Positions 33,199-44,635 of a DNA stretch of 64,000 nucleotides are shown in pieces. Made by a program: the position numbers and the translations under genes. How positions within the stretch are numbered: position 1 is the first letter of the stretch; each line of letters opens with the position of its first letter. This DNA is from Myrica gale (taxonomy: Eukaryota > Streptophyta > Magnoliopsida > Fagales > Myricaceae), in NCBI GenBank assembly GCA_963930655.1, contig OZ005610.1, forward strand, positions 9,863,001 to 9,927,000, written 5' to 3'. Below the pieces are notes generated by a model that made no database searches, was not told the DNA's origin, and was given only the letters and a program-made list of their open reading frames with translations.

Positions 33199-35082
33199 TG
33201 TTATGAATATTGTGAGTTATTGTGGATGACCATTACATCCGTTACACCCGTTACACCTTTTACAATTATGTATCTCTTTATTTCCATTTGATTTTTTTTA
33301 ATTCTTTGTATCTCCTCTATGCCTATATAAAGGGGTATTGAGATGAATTGGAAGACACAACAATATTTAGAATATATCATAGTTTCTGAAGAACTATTGC
33401 TCTCTTTCTCTCTTTGTTACACTTTCTAGATCGTATTGTTCCTTAGTTTTACAACACGTTATCAGCACGAAGCTCTACTGATCGTGAAGGAAGTACTTGA
33501 AATTACAAGAGAAGGACGTGTACTTTCTTGTTGCAAAAAGTCCATTCGAAGTTGCATATTTTTATATCCTTTCACAAACTTGTGGTAAGTTTATTCGATT
33601 TGACATTTTCTTCTTTGTTGCTTTGTGTAATTGGATTAGAAACTTATTCATTCGTTGCTTATTATAGATCATGTCGAATCTTGCAAAACTTGAATTTGTA
33701 GCTCTTGATATTTCGGGCAACAATTATCTCTCATGGGTCCTTGATGCTGAAATTCATCTTGATGCTAAGAATCTTGAAAATACTATTCGAGAGGACAATG
33801 ATGCATCCCTGCAGGATCGCGCCAAAGCAATGATTTTCTTACGCCATCAATCGACATATACTGAAAAAGTCTTGAAGCACTTTTATATGGATAAAGCTCA
33901 TCCTCTGAGTACTCCAATGGTTATACGATCACTAGATGTGAAGAAAGATCCATTACGTCCTAAAGACGAAGAAAAAGAGATTCTTGGTCTTGAAGTACCA
34001 TATCTCAGTGTAGTTGGTGCCTTAATGTACCTTGCAAATTGCACTTGTCCTGATATAGCATTTGCAGTTAATTTGCTTGCCAGATATAGTTCTGCACCAA
34101 CTCGGAGATATTGGAATGAAGTCAAACAAGTATTACGTCATCTCCGAGGAACCAATGACATGAGGTTATATTATCCAAAAGAATCAACTGCTCAGTTGGT
34201 TGGTTTTGCAGATGCAAACTATTTATCTTATCCACATAAAGGACGATCGCAAACTGGATATTTATTTACCTATGGAGGTACTGCCATTTCATGGAGATCT
34301 GTCTAGCAAACAATATCTGCTACCTCTTCGAATCACTTTAACATAATTGCAATTCTTGAGGCAAACCGGAAATGTGTTTGGTTGAAATCAGTGATTCAGC
34401 ATATTTAAGAAAAATGTAGTTTTCGATCAGTTAAAGGCAGTCCCACAATTTTGTATGAAGACAATGCTGCTTGTATCACACAGATCAGAGGAGGTTACAT
34501 TAAGGGTGATAGAACCAAGCATATTTCACCTAAATTCTTTTATACTCATGAACTTCAGAAGAACGGTGAAATTGATGTCAAACAGATACGTTCAAGTGAC
34601 AATTTGACATATTTATTCACAAAATCATTACCCACTGCAACATTCAAGAAGATGATGCACAACATTGGAATGCGACGTCTCAAAGATTTTTCATCGTGAA
34701 ACTAGTCATCCTTTTGAGGGGGAGTCTTCTATATTGGTACAAATTGTACTCTTTTTCCTTCGCTAAGGTTTTGTCCCATAGGGTTTTCCTTTGCAAGGTT
34801 TTAATGAGGCATATTCGTTGTGTATAGTCATCTAAGGGGGAGTGTTATGAATATTGTGAGTTATTGTGGACACCCTTTACACCTTTTACAATTATGTATC
34901 TCTTTGTTTCCATTTGAATTTCATTTAATTCTATGTATCTTCTCTATGCCTATATAAAAAGGGTATTGAGATGAATTGGAAGACAACAATATTTAGAATA
35001 TATCATAGTTCCTGAAGAACTATTGCTCTTTTTCTCTCTTTGTTACACTTTCTAGATCGTATTGTTCCTTAGTTTTACAACA
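33199..35082 (+). mobile_element. Compact copia-type element with short LTRs (broken fossil)
   Basis: Flanked by the 5-bp duplication AATAT (33194-33198 and 35083-35087). The LTRs are 33199-33456 and 34843-35082, starting TGTTATGAATATTGTGAG and ending TTTTACAACA. A primer-site-like ATCAGCACGA follows the 5' LTR, and the polypurine tract AAGGGGGAG precedes the 3' LTR. The interior is only about 1.4 kb. Its main open frame (33671-34306) opens with a copia gag-like N-terminus and ends with the copia RT/RNase H-like region (GALMYLANCTCPDIAFAV, LRHLRGTND, FADANYLSYP). A further RNase H-like segment (34451-34699) includes TKHISPKFFYTHELQ. It cannot be autonomous. The LTRs are still similar, so it is younger than the element at 13-18 kb. 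Confidence 0.9.
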
Positions 35083-35438
35083 AATATAAAATTTTAAATA
35101 TTAATTTTATATGTTTTAAAATTTAAGAATTTATTCTTTGGACCAATAACCAACTTTATATTTATCCCTGTTATTAAAAACCTAATCTGACAACGTGGCA
35201 AATTATGACAGCTGTACTGTCAAACTACGCAGAACATGCCTGCATCTTCACTCGCATGTCTCTCTCTCAGTTACTGACTGTCCCTCTCTCCGTCTTTGGT
35301 TTCATCGAATCCGAAGTGAGGTCTGTTCCTTCTGCTCTCACCTGCCTCGCCCTTTTCGACAGCTCAGATTAAACCAATCTCTCCCTTTTCTGTGAACCAC
35401 CGACTCTCTCTCTCCCTCTGGAACTTCGCGGCTGAGCA

Positions 35439-38400
35439 ATGGCTTCATCTCTGACGACAGCTTCTGCTTCGGCTTCGGCCTCAGCTGTGAGCAAAGCCTC
35501 AGCTTGTTTGCCTCGTTTAAACAACAATTACTCGCTCTCCAAGATTTCACTTCGTTTCTCTCCCAAGTCCAATCTCCGGTGTTTAACCAAGGTAAGAAAA
35601 GTGGGGGAATTAATAAGACTTTAATGGCTATCTATATTAGTTCTTTGACTTTTCCTTTTGTTCGGGCAACCCAATTGTTTTACTTTTCCTGGTCATTGTA
35701 TCGATTGCTGTTGTACGTGGACTTTTTTTTTTTCTCCCTTCAATTATTTAACGTTCTCATATACTTGTATGCTATGCTTTTTAGGGGAATTTGGTTTTAT
35801 GTCTAACTTGTCGAACCTTTATAGGCCCCTAGTAAATTTGTTATCCGTCTTAATTTTTGAATTAGTCATTACAAGAAATGGACACTATATGTTAAAAGTG
35901 GAAGTATGTACGAAGTTTATTAGTTACCTTAAACCAGAAGACGAAAACGAAACGAAAATTCTGTACCTGCTGGTAAGATCATAAGAATAAAAGTCCTACT
36001 TTGGCCAAAATAAGTTTTTCTGGTCACTCAGGTTATAAATGAATTGTCACTCACATTGATAGAGGAAGTCTAAAACTGAGACGTTGATAGAGGCGAATAA
36101 TTCAGGGATGACAGTGCCAGATTTTGAGAATGACCCCTCAATCCTGAAGGTTAGGACACTGTATAAACTTCTCTTCTTCGGACACTGATGGTGTGGTGCC
36201 AGATATAGCAGTGGCCTTAATTTTCCTTTTTCTTTCTTTCCTTCTTGTATGCAAAGAAGTATAAATTCCAAGAGGCCTTGTATTCTAGCTTCTCAACTTT
36301 TATTATAAACGCGTGAGCACTTGACTCTTTAGTGATGAGTTGTAATTCTTTTAAGTTGGAAAAAGGTTGCCTGTCGTTTCTTGAAAAATGGAGTAGGAAT
36401 TTAGTGATGAGTAGGAATTTGGTAGGACAAATGGAGTAGGCAACCAAGCGACATTTTATACCTTTCCAATGCATCGCAATATTAAAAGGGCATCTCTAAG
36501 ATGCGGTTATTCTAGACTTTTCCATTTTTACTTCCCATCTATTCAACCTTATCCTCCCTGATTTCAGATGACAATGTGTCTATTTTCAAACAGAAGGGCG
36601 CAACGATGTTCTTATTATATTGAACAAGAGCAGAAAGGTGCACATAGATATAAGGAATATTAATTGGAGAGAAAAAGAGAGAAAATAAAAGGAGAAGAAA
36701 TTTACAATGAGGTTTGCTGAAGATGCTTCATGCATGCATAACGAAGGTAAACTATAGTGTAAAAGGACATGCGTAACTTGTAAAAGATGTTAACTTTTTG
36801 AATGGTTTGCTCACTAACAACGATTGCCAAATTAATGAAGTTTGTGTAACAAGGGGGTACTTCCAACTTTTTTCCTGGATCTCTAAATATGAAAAACCAC
36901 ACTGAACAAAAATTTGCAGAATAGGCTGGATTGCAGACAATTTTCTGGTCCAAAAGTGTTGTTGGCAGATTCTTTTGGTTGCAAGCATGCTAGGAATTGG
37001 AGTAGATAATTGCTGATTCTGAAATTTGAGTAATCTTGAAGAGAACCAGATGTGCAGTCTGTCTCTAGATGGAGCTCAGTTCCCATTTAGAATTTGCTTT
37101 TTCTAGTGTCATAAAACTATCAGGAGGTGACATACACTGCAATATCTCAGGGGAAGGTTTCTACTATATTGAAACTAGTCAACTTGTACTAAGGCCCTTC
37201 AACTCTTTTATCTATATGTAGATGAAAAGTCTGAAACTGATGCCTGCGTTGTAGGTTTTACAACCTAGTCATAACTGTTCCACCTTGGTAAAAGCCCAGT
37301 TTAATGATGTAAGGTCCTTTCAAATGGTTTTCATTGGAGGATGTGTTTTCCAATATTCATTCCTTCCTGCAAATGCTTTTGGCATCATTTCTTGCCTTCA
37401 AGGTTGGTGTCGATGGATCCTCAAATGCTGCTGCTACTCCCCCAACCAAGTCGGAGGTAGTGGCACCAGAAGCAAAGGATGTTAAGCAATCAAACGACCC
37501 TTCTTCTGGAACTTTGGGTACAGAGGAATCAATCTCTGGGTTCATTGCTCAAGTTTCAAGTCTTGTTAAGTGAGCAAGCAGGATCTTTTATTTTTTTGTA
37601 CTTTCTCATCTCTTATTTGCAAGGGAAATCATGTTTTACTTTCCTTGCAGGCTCGTGGATTCAAGGGATATAGTGGAGTTGCAGTTGAAACAGCTTGACT
37701 GTGAAGTTCTAATCCGTAAAAAGGAAGCCTTACCTCAACCAACACCTCCCACACCAGCTACTTTTATGCATTCACATGCTTCAACAGCAGTACCACCATC
37801 CCAACCTGTTCCTGCATCTGCTCCTTCCCTAGCTCCTGCCATCTCTTCTTCATCGACTTCTCCTTCTCCTTCTGCTGTCAAGTCAGCAATGTCCTCATTT
37901 CCACCACTTAAATGCCCAATGGCAGGGACATTCTATCAAAGTCCAGCCCCTGGTGAACCAGCATTTGTGAAGGTGAACCTTTTCTGCTTAGTGGTTTACC
38001 TGGACTTGAATGATGGTGCCAAGACATTGTTAAAGTCTTGCTGCTGCATCCTTTGTTTTCTTTCTCTTTGTGTTCTCTTACATGAGTTTCTTTCAGGTTG
38101 GAGACAAGGTACAGAAGGGACAGGTTTTATGCGTCATTGAGGCCATGAAATTGATGAATGAGATAGAAGTAAGTTTCCGCTTCTAAATTACCACAAAAAA
38201 GTTTACACATCGAAACTTTGTATGAGGTGATGTGCTAGTGTGTTTGTAATTTGGTATTATTTATCTCTTGGCCATATGATTTCGTGAATTGTTGGGTGTG
38301 GTATTGTTTCTGTTGTCATTGCAGTTTGCTAACTTGATTTTATATGAGGATGAAGTTGATCTTGGATAGTTTGCCTTTTGATCTAAACAATAATTACCAA

Positions 38401-40534
38401 GCCATGTAGTTTTTTCTTTAGAGTAACTAAACCTTGTTTGACTTCCCATTTAAAACATTCCATGTAAAATTCTAGCTTGAAAATTTTTATGTTCTTATTG
38501 ACTATCTGCTCATAATCCCCCCCCCATCTCCACCATTCTCTGTGGCAAGTGCCTTGTAACTAATGGATGACTGGAGGGGACAGAGGTAGGAAATTCTTGG
38601 TCCATGCCAAATCCTCTTTATCTCATCAGTCCAACTTTGGACATACTTATGGATGCTCCTTTGATCTTCACAAATTTCAGGGAAAATTTGATTCGTGATC
38701 CAGAATTGGAAGGAAGTTGGAATTTATAGGTTTTATTGACTATTGGAAATCATCTTGGTGTCTAACAGTTGTTTTTCTATCTATAATTAACTTAGAAAAC
38801 TCTAGGGAAATTCCCACGGGCAAAACCTTGAGACACTATTCACTTATTTTCTGGGAGTCTGAGACCTAACTTCTCTGCGACTGTTCCATTTCCCAAATCC
38901 TTATCTGGACAGAGTATCCTGGAAGTCCAGGTGCCCTTCAGTCTGAACATGGTTTTGCATTAGGTTAGGGAGCAGGGCGATAATAGCTCCTCTGCATCCC
39001 AAAGTGTGTTGTCCTAGAGACAGAACAACAAAGTCCATCCCAATTGTCCAGTGATAAGGGGAGAGCAAATCACCAATGGCACATGAAGTGCATGGTGGAC
39101 CAACTCAAGTTGAAGGAACTTATTCATCGGTTACCTCTAACCACTTTTGGTTCAAAACCTTTTGGGGTTGCTTTTACCAATCATCAGTTTACATATCTTT
39201 ATGTTATTTGTACTAGTCAATAGTTTTTGGATGAGTGACTTGAAAGGGTCCCAATGAAGGCAACTTTGAACATAGTCCCATAGTCATTCTTGCTTGTTAT
39301 TGTCGGATTTGGCAGTGCTAGCCCTTTTCCTGTCATTATACACTGGCTTTGTTAGTTTGCTAAAACAGCTATCTATTAGCCAAAATGACCATCACACACA
39401 GTAGAGTGGATTTCGTTGACAAGACTTGGAGTTACTTTGTGTCTTTTGTGTACGGTGGAAAGTGCCATGTAAGGAGAGAGTATATTTGGCTTGAAATTGG
39501 GTGCCGTTTGTTAGATATGTAGCTTGATGTGTTGAAGTAATCCTGGTCAGTAAACATTGTAATGATTGTCAAATAAGGACATAACAGAGATAGTGTTGGA
39601 CAGCACGTTTGGCTAACACTAAGCCCAGAGAATGATCAGGGTAAAGATGCTGGACATGATTTCTTGGGGTCTGCGATAAATTAGTGTTTCTATGAGGAGT
39701 CAATAAGTCTGACCTACATCAATCCTTTTCTTTCGTGAGCCAAAATAGCTTAGGTGACCCATATTATCAACAGTTCAACATTCAGTGTGGGGAAGATATT
39801 CGTATGTGCATGGACAAGGTGGACAGAAATCAATCTAAGAGTGTCCTGGAAATGGGTTGATAACTCTTTCTAGGAAGGTGTAGGTGCTATTTGAGCTAGA
39901 GCTCATTTGTGTATTTCTTATTAAACATTTAGGTATCAAGGTAGTCATGATGATAGAATTTAGTTTCATGACCTTATTATGTCTTGGATTCTTGTGGATG
40001 TGTCGTGCAGAATATCCTTTGGTGTAATTTTCTATTTTGTACGATTTGCTTGGTAACCAAGCTGAAATGATTTCATTCTGACGGGATGATGTTTGCAATT
40101 TTTTCTATTAATTCCTCTTCTTTCTTTTCCCATTTTCGGAGAATTTTTGAAGAATTCCAGACTCTATCCCGATTGTATCAATTTCCAACATCCATGATCA
40201 TTTATTGTGTGTATATAATACTCTTCTCGCAGCTGTTGCCATTGTCCTCCATAACTCGGTATATTGAGTCCAAAAATGTCTTTCATTTGTCTATTTTGTG
40301 TGTGAAATTGCTTTTCATTCTCTTTTAATCAGGCTGATCAATCGGGAACTATAGTTGAGATCCTTGCCAAAGATGGCAAGCCTGTCAGTGTCGACACAGT
40401 AAGTTGGTTCTGACCAGCTCAGTTTATCGCTTGCAAGTGTACCCTAGAATGGTTACATTTATATTTGATTCAGGTTCTGTTTCCGTTGACTTCTTTCTGT
40501 CTCTTTGCAGCCTCTGTTTGTCATCGAACCTTAA
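35439..40534 (+). CDS. BCCP: Biotin carboxyl carrier protein of plastid acetyl-CoA carboxylase (BCCP)
   Basis: BCCP carries the biotin of the heteromeric plastid acetyl-CoA carboxylase, which makes malonyl-CoA for fatty acid synthesis. Seven exons join in frame to 285 residues: 35439-35591, 37255-37308, 37403-37569, 37651-37972, 38097-38168, 40333-40398 and 40511-40534. All introns are GT-AG; exon 3 uses a CAAG acceptor. The Ser/Ala-rich start is a transit peptide. Mature sequence begins near [15 protein letters not shown], followed by [20 protein letters not shown] and a Pro/Ala/Ser-rich hinge. The biotinyl domain starts at [20 protein letters not shown] and contains [15 protein letters not shown], in which K250 is the expected biotinylation site. 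It ends [15 protein letters not shown]. Intron 1 (1.66 kb) and intron 5 (2.16 kb) are long but I found no element in them. Exon 2 is the least certain, as it rests on frame and splice sites only. Confidence 0.95.
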
Positions 40535-41159
40535 GTCTTGATCGTCAAGTATGCAAATAGATGGATCAAGGCGATCAGAAACCATGTAAACAGTGGGAAG
40601 CATTGTGAGATTGAGCAGTGTTTGGTTTTGGTGGAACATTTTGTTTGAAACAAGAGGTGGCTAACGTTGAGGGTAACTGATTGTTCGATGAGTTATTTGT
40701 CTACTTGAATTTTTTTCTCTTTTTTGTTCACTAGAGCAGAATGCGCCCCCCCCCCCCCCCCCCAACACGCTTCCCCATTCTGCCCGGCCCTTTTCTTGTG
40801 CGTGCTTGGAAGGAATTGTCACGATAAGCTATTCATCAAGGCAGTATTTATGGAGCCAATATGTAATGTCTGTAATAGATATTGAATTTAGCCATTTAGG
40901 TGCAGTCCCCAGATGCTTTGTATTTACCATGTTTTGTCTTCTTTTTCTAGGAAGCGACATTTTAGTTTTTCTTCTTTTTTTTTTTTCTTAGTCAGTTTTT
41001 CATTCTCAGTTGTGAGAAAGTTTCATGTCATTTCTAGGGTAGGGGTTTGAGCTACTATCTAGTCATGGAAATTGAGTCCATGAAGGAAATCTATCAAGTC
41101 TAGACCAGATAGTTGAAGAAAGTTTTGGGTGTTTCTTCCACTATGAAAGCGAGGAGAAA
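40535..41159. other. BCCP 3' UTR and flank with an 18-C tract
   Basis: Sequence after the BCCP stop. It includes an uninterrupted run of 18 C at 40746-40763, the same length as the tract at 10153-10170. No gene seen. Confidence 0.55.
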
Positions 41160-41560
41160 GTCCATTACAGAGGGCAGAGGAATACTGCCAGTACAATGAG
41201 AAACAGTAGCCCATTGAGCATAATCGCGCACACGAGAGTTCATACTACGAGAGACTCTGGAGAGGGTCCAATCTGGATGAAGACCAAGAATCTGGCAGAT
41301 GTAGGAGATGATAGGCTTAGTGTTCCGGTTCTGGTGTAGAGAGCGCGATTGAAGAGTCGAAAGAGTGATAAGAGTCTCCGTTGAAAGTTAACTTGTGGAA
41401 GATAACGCGAAGAGGCCTCTGCGACAGCAGGAAGAAGTGCAAGAGCTTCTCCAAAATTCCTGATCAACATTAGTGTGTTTTGGGGGCATGGAGAATGGTA
41501 CCTGTAGAGTCAGAACAAGCGGCTGCAAACATAGAGAAAGAGTTCCGAAAACACACTTGA
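41160..41560 (-). pseudogene. Possible LINE RNase H-like fragment
   Basis: On the minus strand, short pieces in different frames (SFSMFAAACSDSTGTILHAP, then GEALALLPAVAEASS) recall the RVT_3 / RNase H-like domain found at the end of many plant LINE ORF2 proteins. The match is weak and broken by frame changes, so treat it as a guess. Confidence 0.3.
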
Positions 41561-41590
41561 ACATGGCTGAAGAGGTAGGTCTTTACCTTA

Positions 41591-41714
41591 CCCCCAACTC
41601 TCATCCATGACGCTTCTCCACTAAAACTGCTAAGGCTTAGCCGGGGTAAGACCCCCCAACCCCCATCCATGACGTTTCTCCACTAAAACCGTCGAGGCTT
41701 AGCTGGGGCAAGAC
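41591..41714. repeat. Two-copy tandem repeat, period 62 bp
   Basis: Units at 41591-41652 and 41653-41714 share CATCCATGACG, TTCTCCACTAAAAC and GGCTTAGC, with a handful of differences. Confidence 0.85.
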
Positions 41715-41810
41715 GATTTGAACTCTACGGGCTTGGATCGGGAAGTTTAATCCCGATTACATATTATTTTTCGTTGTAGAGACAAACTTTTCTCAGGTTA
41801 GGTTTTTCAA

Positions 41811-42330
41811 AATCAATGGAACAACCCTTAGTGGGTAGGAAAAAAGGTTTAGCCTTCGCATGGAGGGACAATGTTGATTTTGAAGTCACGACACACTCTG
41901 CATTTTATGAATTTACTGATGTTTTTGGATGCCGGAATGCGTCGTGGATGTTTACTCTGGTCTACAGACCCACCGTATTGCAACACAACTCGGTTCTAGA
42001 AGCAATTGTATGGCATAGTTGGAGCTTTTGGTGGAGCATGGCTCTGTAGTAGCTTTAATTCCCTTACTGCTCAATTGGATAAGTCTAGGGGAAAGCCAGT
42101 TATTGACTTATCTTCCAGAGGTTTGAGACATTTCACGATGACCCAAAGACTGGTGGATCTCGGTTTTACGGGACCAAAATATACTTGGGAGTAACATAAG
42201 GCACAAGGCTGCACTAATTCGGGAGAGGTTGGATCGTGGCATAGCTAACGGGGACGGGAGGGTGTTATTTTCGAGGGCCATTGTCTCCTACTGTCCTTGG
42301 ACTGGGTGTGACCACTTAGCCAATGGTTCT
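41811..42330 (+). mobile_element. LINE endonuclease-domain fragment, broken
   Basis: The plus strand encodes GRKKGLAFAWRDNVDFEV, then LDKSRGKPVIDLSSRG, VDLGFTGPKYTWE and IRERLDRGIANGDGRVLFSR. This is the usual order of the C-terminal half of the AP endonuclease domain of plant L1 elements (the GFTGPKYTW and RLDRG motifs). At least two frame changes separate the pieces. It stops where an LTR-like block begins. Confidence 0.8.
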
Positions 42331-42341
42331 TGATACATTCG

Positions 42342-42628
42342 GTGACCAGTAAAGAAGTTTTACAAATGGTAGGACAACTGTGATTATTTGTAAATAAATA
42401 TTCTCTGACGTTGAGAATATTCAGAAAATTCTTATTGATTAAATAGAGGGAATACATAGGTTTGTACATGGGAATATATTCTGGGTAAGGTAACTATACA
42501 GAGAAATTATTTAGGAGAGATTGATATCAGATATGGAAGATTGCAACCGTTGTAGTAGATTTGCTTGCTGGAGATTGATATGTGTGATCTTTTCAAATCC
42601 AGAGGCCTAGAGTTCAAAGTTACAACAA
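42342..42628 (-). mobile_element. Possible solo LTR (fossil)
   Basis: A TG...CA block, TGACCAGTAAAG to AGTTACAACA, reads on the minus strand like a copia-type LTR beginning TGTTGTAACTTTGAACTC. Candidate flanking duplications (ATTCG and ATTAG) match imperfectly. No internal retrotransposon sequence adjoins it. Confidence 0.35.
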
Positions 42629-43329
42629 TTAGTATAATAAGAGCAAGGAGTCTTCATACTGCACAATCCTATCACGGAGCGTAAACGTGAGAAACGTTAT
42701 AGCTAGGGGAAGATTTTTATAGAATTATTATGAAAAGATCAAAATTGTTTTGTTGTTATAGTTATATGTTATTTGGATTGAGATTTTCGATTTTTTGATT
42801 GATTTTTACTTCTTAAATTTGGCTCATGAAATGCACTCTAGTATAATAAATTTGCTTACTGAGTTGTCGAACTCACTCCTTACCTTCTCTCTCGTTTCAA
42901 ATGATATTTAGCAGCTTGCTGAGTCTTGGAAGATGACATGTGGATAGGTAGAAGAGAAAATGCTTATAATTTCAGTTAGACTGAATGTTTGTTTTTTTTT
43001 CAATTTTTAAGGAATTTTAAACGAAGTATTTTTATTCATATTTTGTTAAATTTTAAGTTTGAAGTAAGTTATCAAAGATTTTTTTTTTGTGATAACTGTT
43101 TTTTATCTCCAAAATTTTACCAATTTTCATTGATTTTACACAGAAATAGCCCTTAATAGCAGGTTGGAGGCGTTACATGATGTATCTGGGTTACTTCGAA
43201 GAAACAAGGAGTGGGCTACACAGAAACAAGTGTTCTCTATGGTTGAACCCTTGGTTTCCCGGAGAATTTATCCCCGCCCAGGTTATCCACCCTGTTATTA
43301 GGAATGGATAGAGATTCGAACTGGGGCTA
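42629..43329. other. No gene seen
   Basis: AT-rich DNA with T-runs. No coding exon or element boundary recognised. Confidence 0.4.
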
Positions 43330-44588
43330 AAATTGAAGATGGTGGGGACAACAGATTTTTGTTTACGTTTGCTATACGGTGGAGGAGAAGGCCGGAATGG
43401 GTGTTAAATCAGGGTCCCTGGAAATTTAAGGGCTCCCTCATGATCATGCACGAATGAGACCCTATGCGAACTATCAATGAATTAAGTTGATATATCGCAA
43501 GTGGTGTTTTGGGTCTAGATACATGGGCTTCCATTAGAAGTTTTTGATGAAGAAAACCTATGGATTATTGGCAGTAAGTTGGGCGAGGTCTTGGAGATAG
43601 AAAATGTGGACCTGAATAAGCCTTACCTTTTTCACGTCTTCGAGTGTAGTTTTGCACGTAGAAACCTTTGGAACCCGATTTTTGCTTTATTCGTGATGAA
43701 GAAGACTGTTTGGGTTGAGTATAAATATAAGCGATTATCAGGCAGTGTGTTGGGCACCGCCTCTTTTTGAAGTATGTTTTGCTAGAGTACTACTGTAGAG
43801 AAAATCCCCAAGGCTATTGAATATTGATATGTTCAGCCACAACTCACTTGTAGAATGGGTTCAGCACATTCTCCATCTTCATCAATCCTTGGGGCCGGCG
43901 TTCCGTTAGAGGAGCAACACCTTTTTCAAATTTTTGTTGTGAATGCTATGGATTGGTTATGTTGATTCGAAATAGGCAGGTTCGTCATAATTCCAAGTAT
44001 GGCGTGGTGGAATTGGCAAGCCATGTTCGACGCTTGAGCTTGGAGCCTTGGGAGGCTTTGAAGGTACTAGTGAGGGATGAAATAGAGGATGGAAAGCTCC
44101 TCCGATGAATACTACTAAGATAAAACGTGGATGTGGCTAGTCGGGGTGATTTCTCTTCCTGCACCTGTGCTTTGTAACCATTTGGGAGATGTTATAGGCT
44201 GGAATGTGAAGAAAGCTGAGGCGGTTTGTCCACTTGAATGGGAGATGCATGTAGCGAGGTTTGGCTTACAAGAAGCACGAGAAAGAGGTCTCGATAATAT
44301 CAGTTTGGAAGGAGACTCGGGAGAATGTCATTAAGGCCAATAGTGCTTTCCATAAAATAGTTGAATGGCGTATCTGTGATGAGATTGGGGACATGCACCA
44401 CCCACTTAGACAATGCCGGCAGTGGAAACTTAGTCATGCTCTTAGAGATGCAAACTCTTTAGCGCACCAGTTAGCTTGTTGGGCCGCCACTGAATTCCAA
44501 CTCGGAGGCAATCTCTTGATTTTTGAGCAAGTTTCTATTTTATATTGGTTCTATGCAAAACTGACCCTCCTTGAACTCTTTTTCTTGT
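43330..44588 (+). mobile_element. Degraded LINE: ORF1 DUF4283-like and RNase H-like pieces
   Basis: From about 43340 the frames read FTFAIRWRRRPEWVLNQGPW, then VFWVQIHGLPLEVFDEENLW and IGSKLGEVLEIENVDL, the DUF4283 pattern of plant LINE ORF1. From about 43960 follow NRQVRHNSKYGVVELASHV and then an RNase H-like (RVT_3) region, with AVCPLEWEMHVARFGLQEAR and GLDNISLEGDS ending LRDANSLAHQLACWA. The endonuclease and RT between ORF1 and the RNase H region are missing, and several frame changes occur. A dead, internally deleted LINE of a group different from the one at 51-63 kb. Confidence 0.75.
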
Positions 44589-44635
44589 GAAAAAATTCTG
44601 AGGTTTTGCTAAAAAAAAAGGATTAATGATCATTT

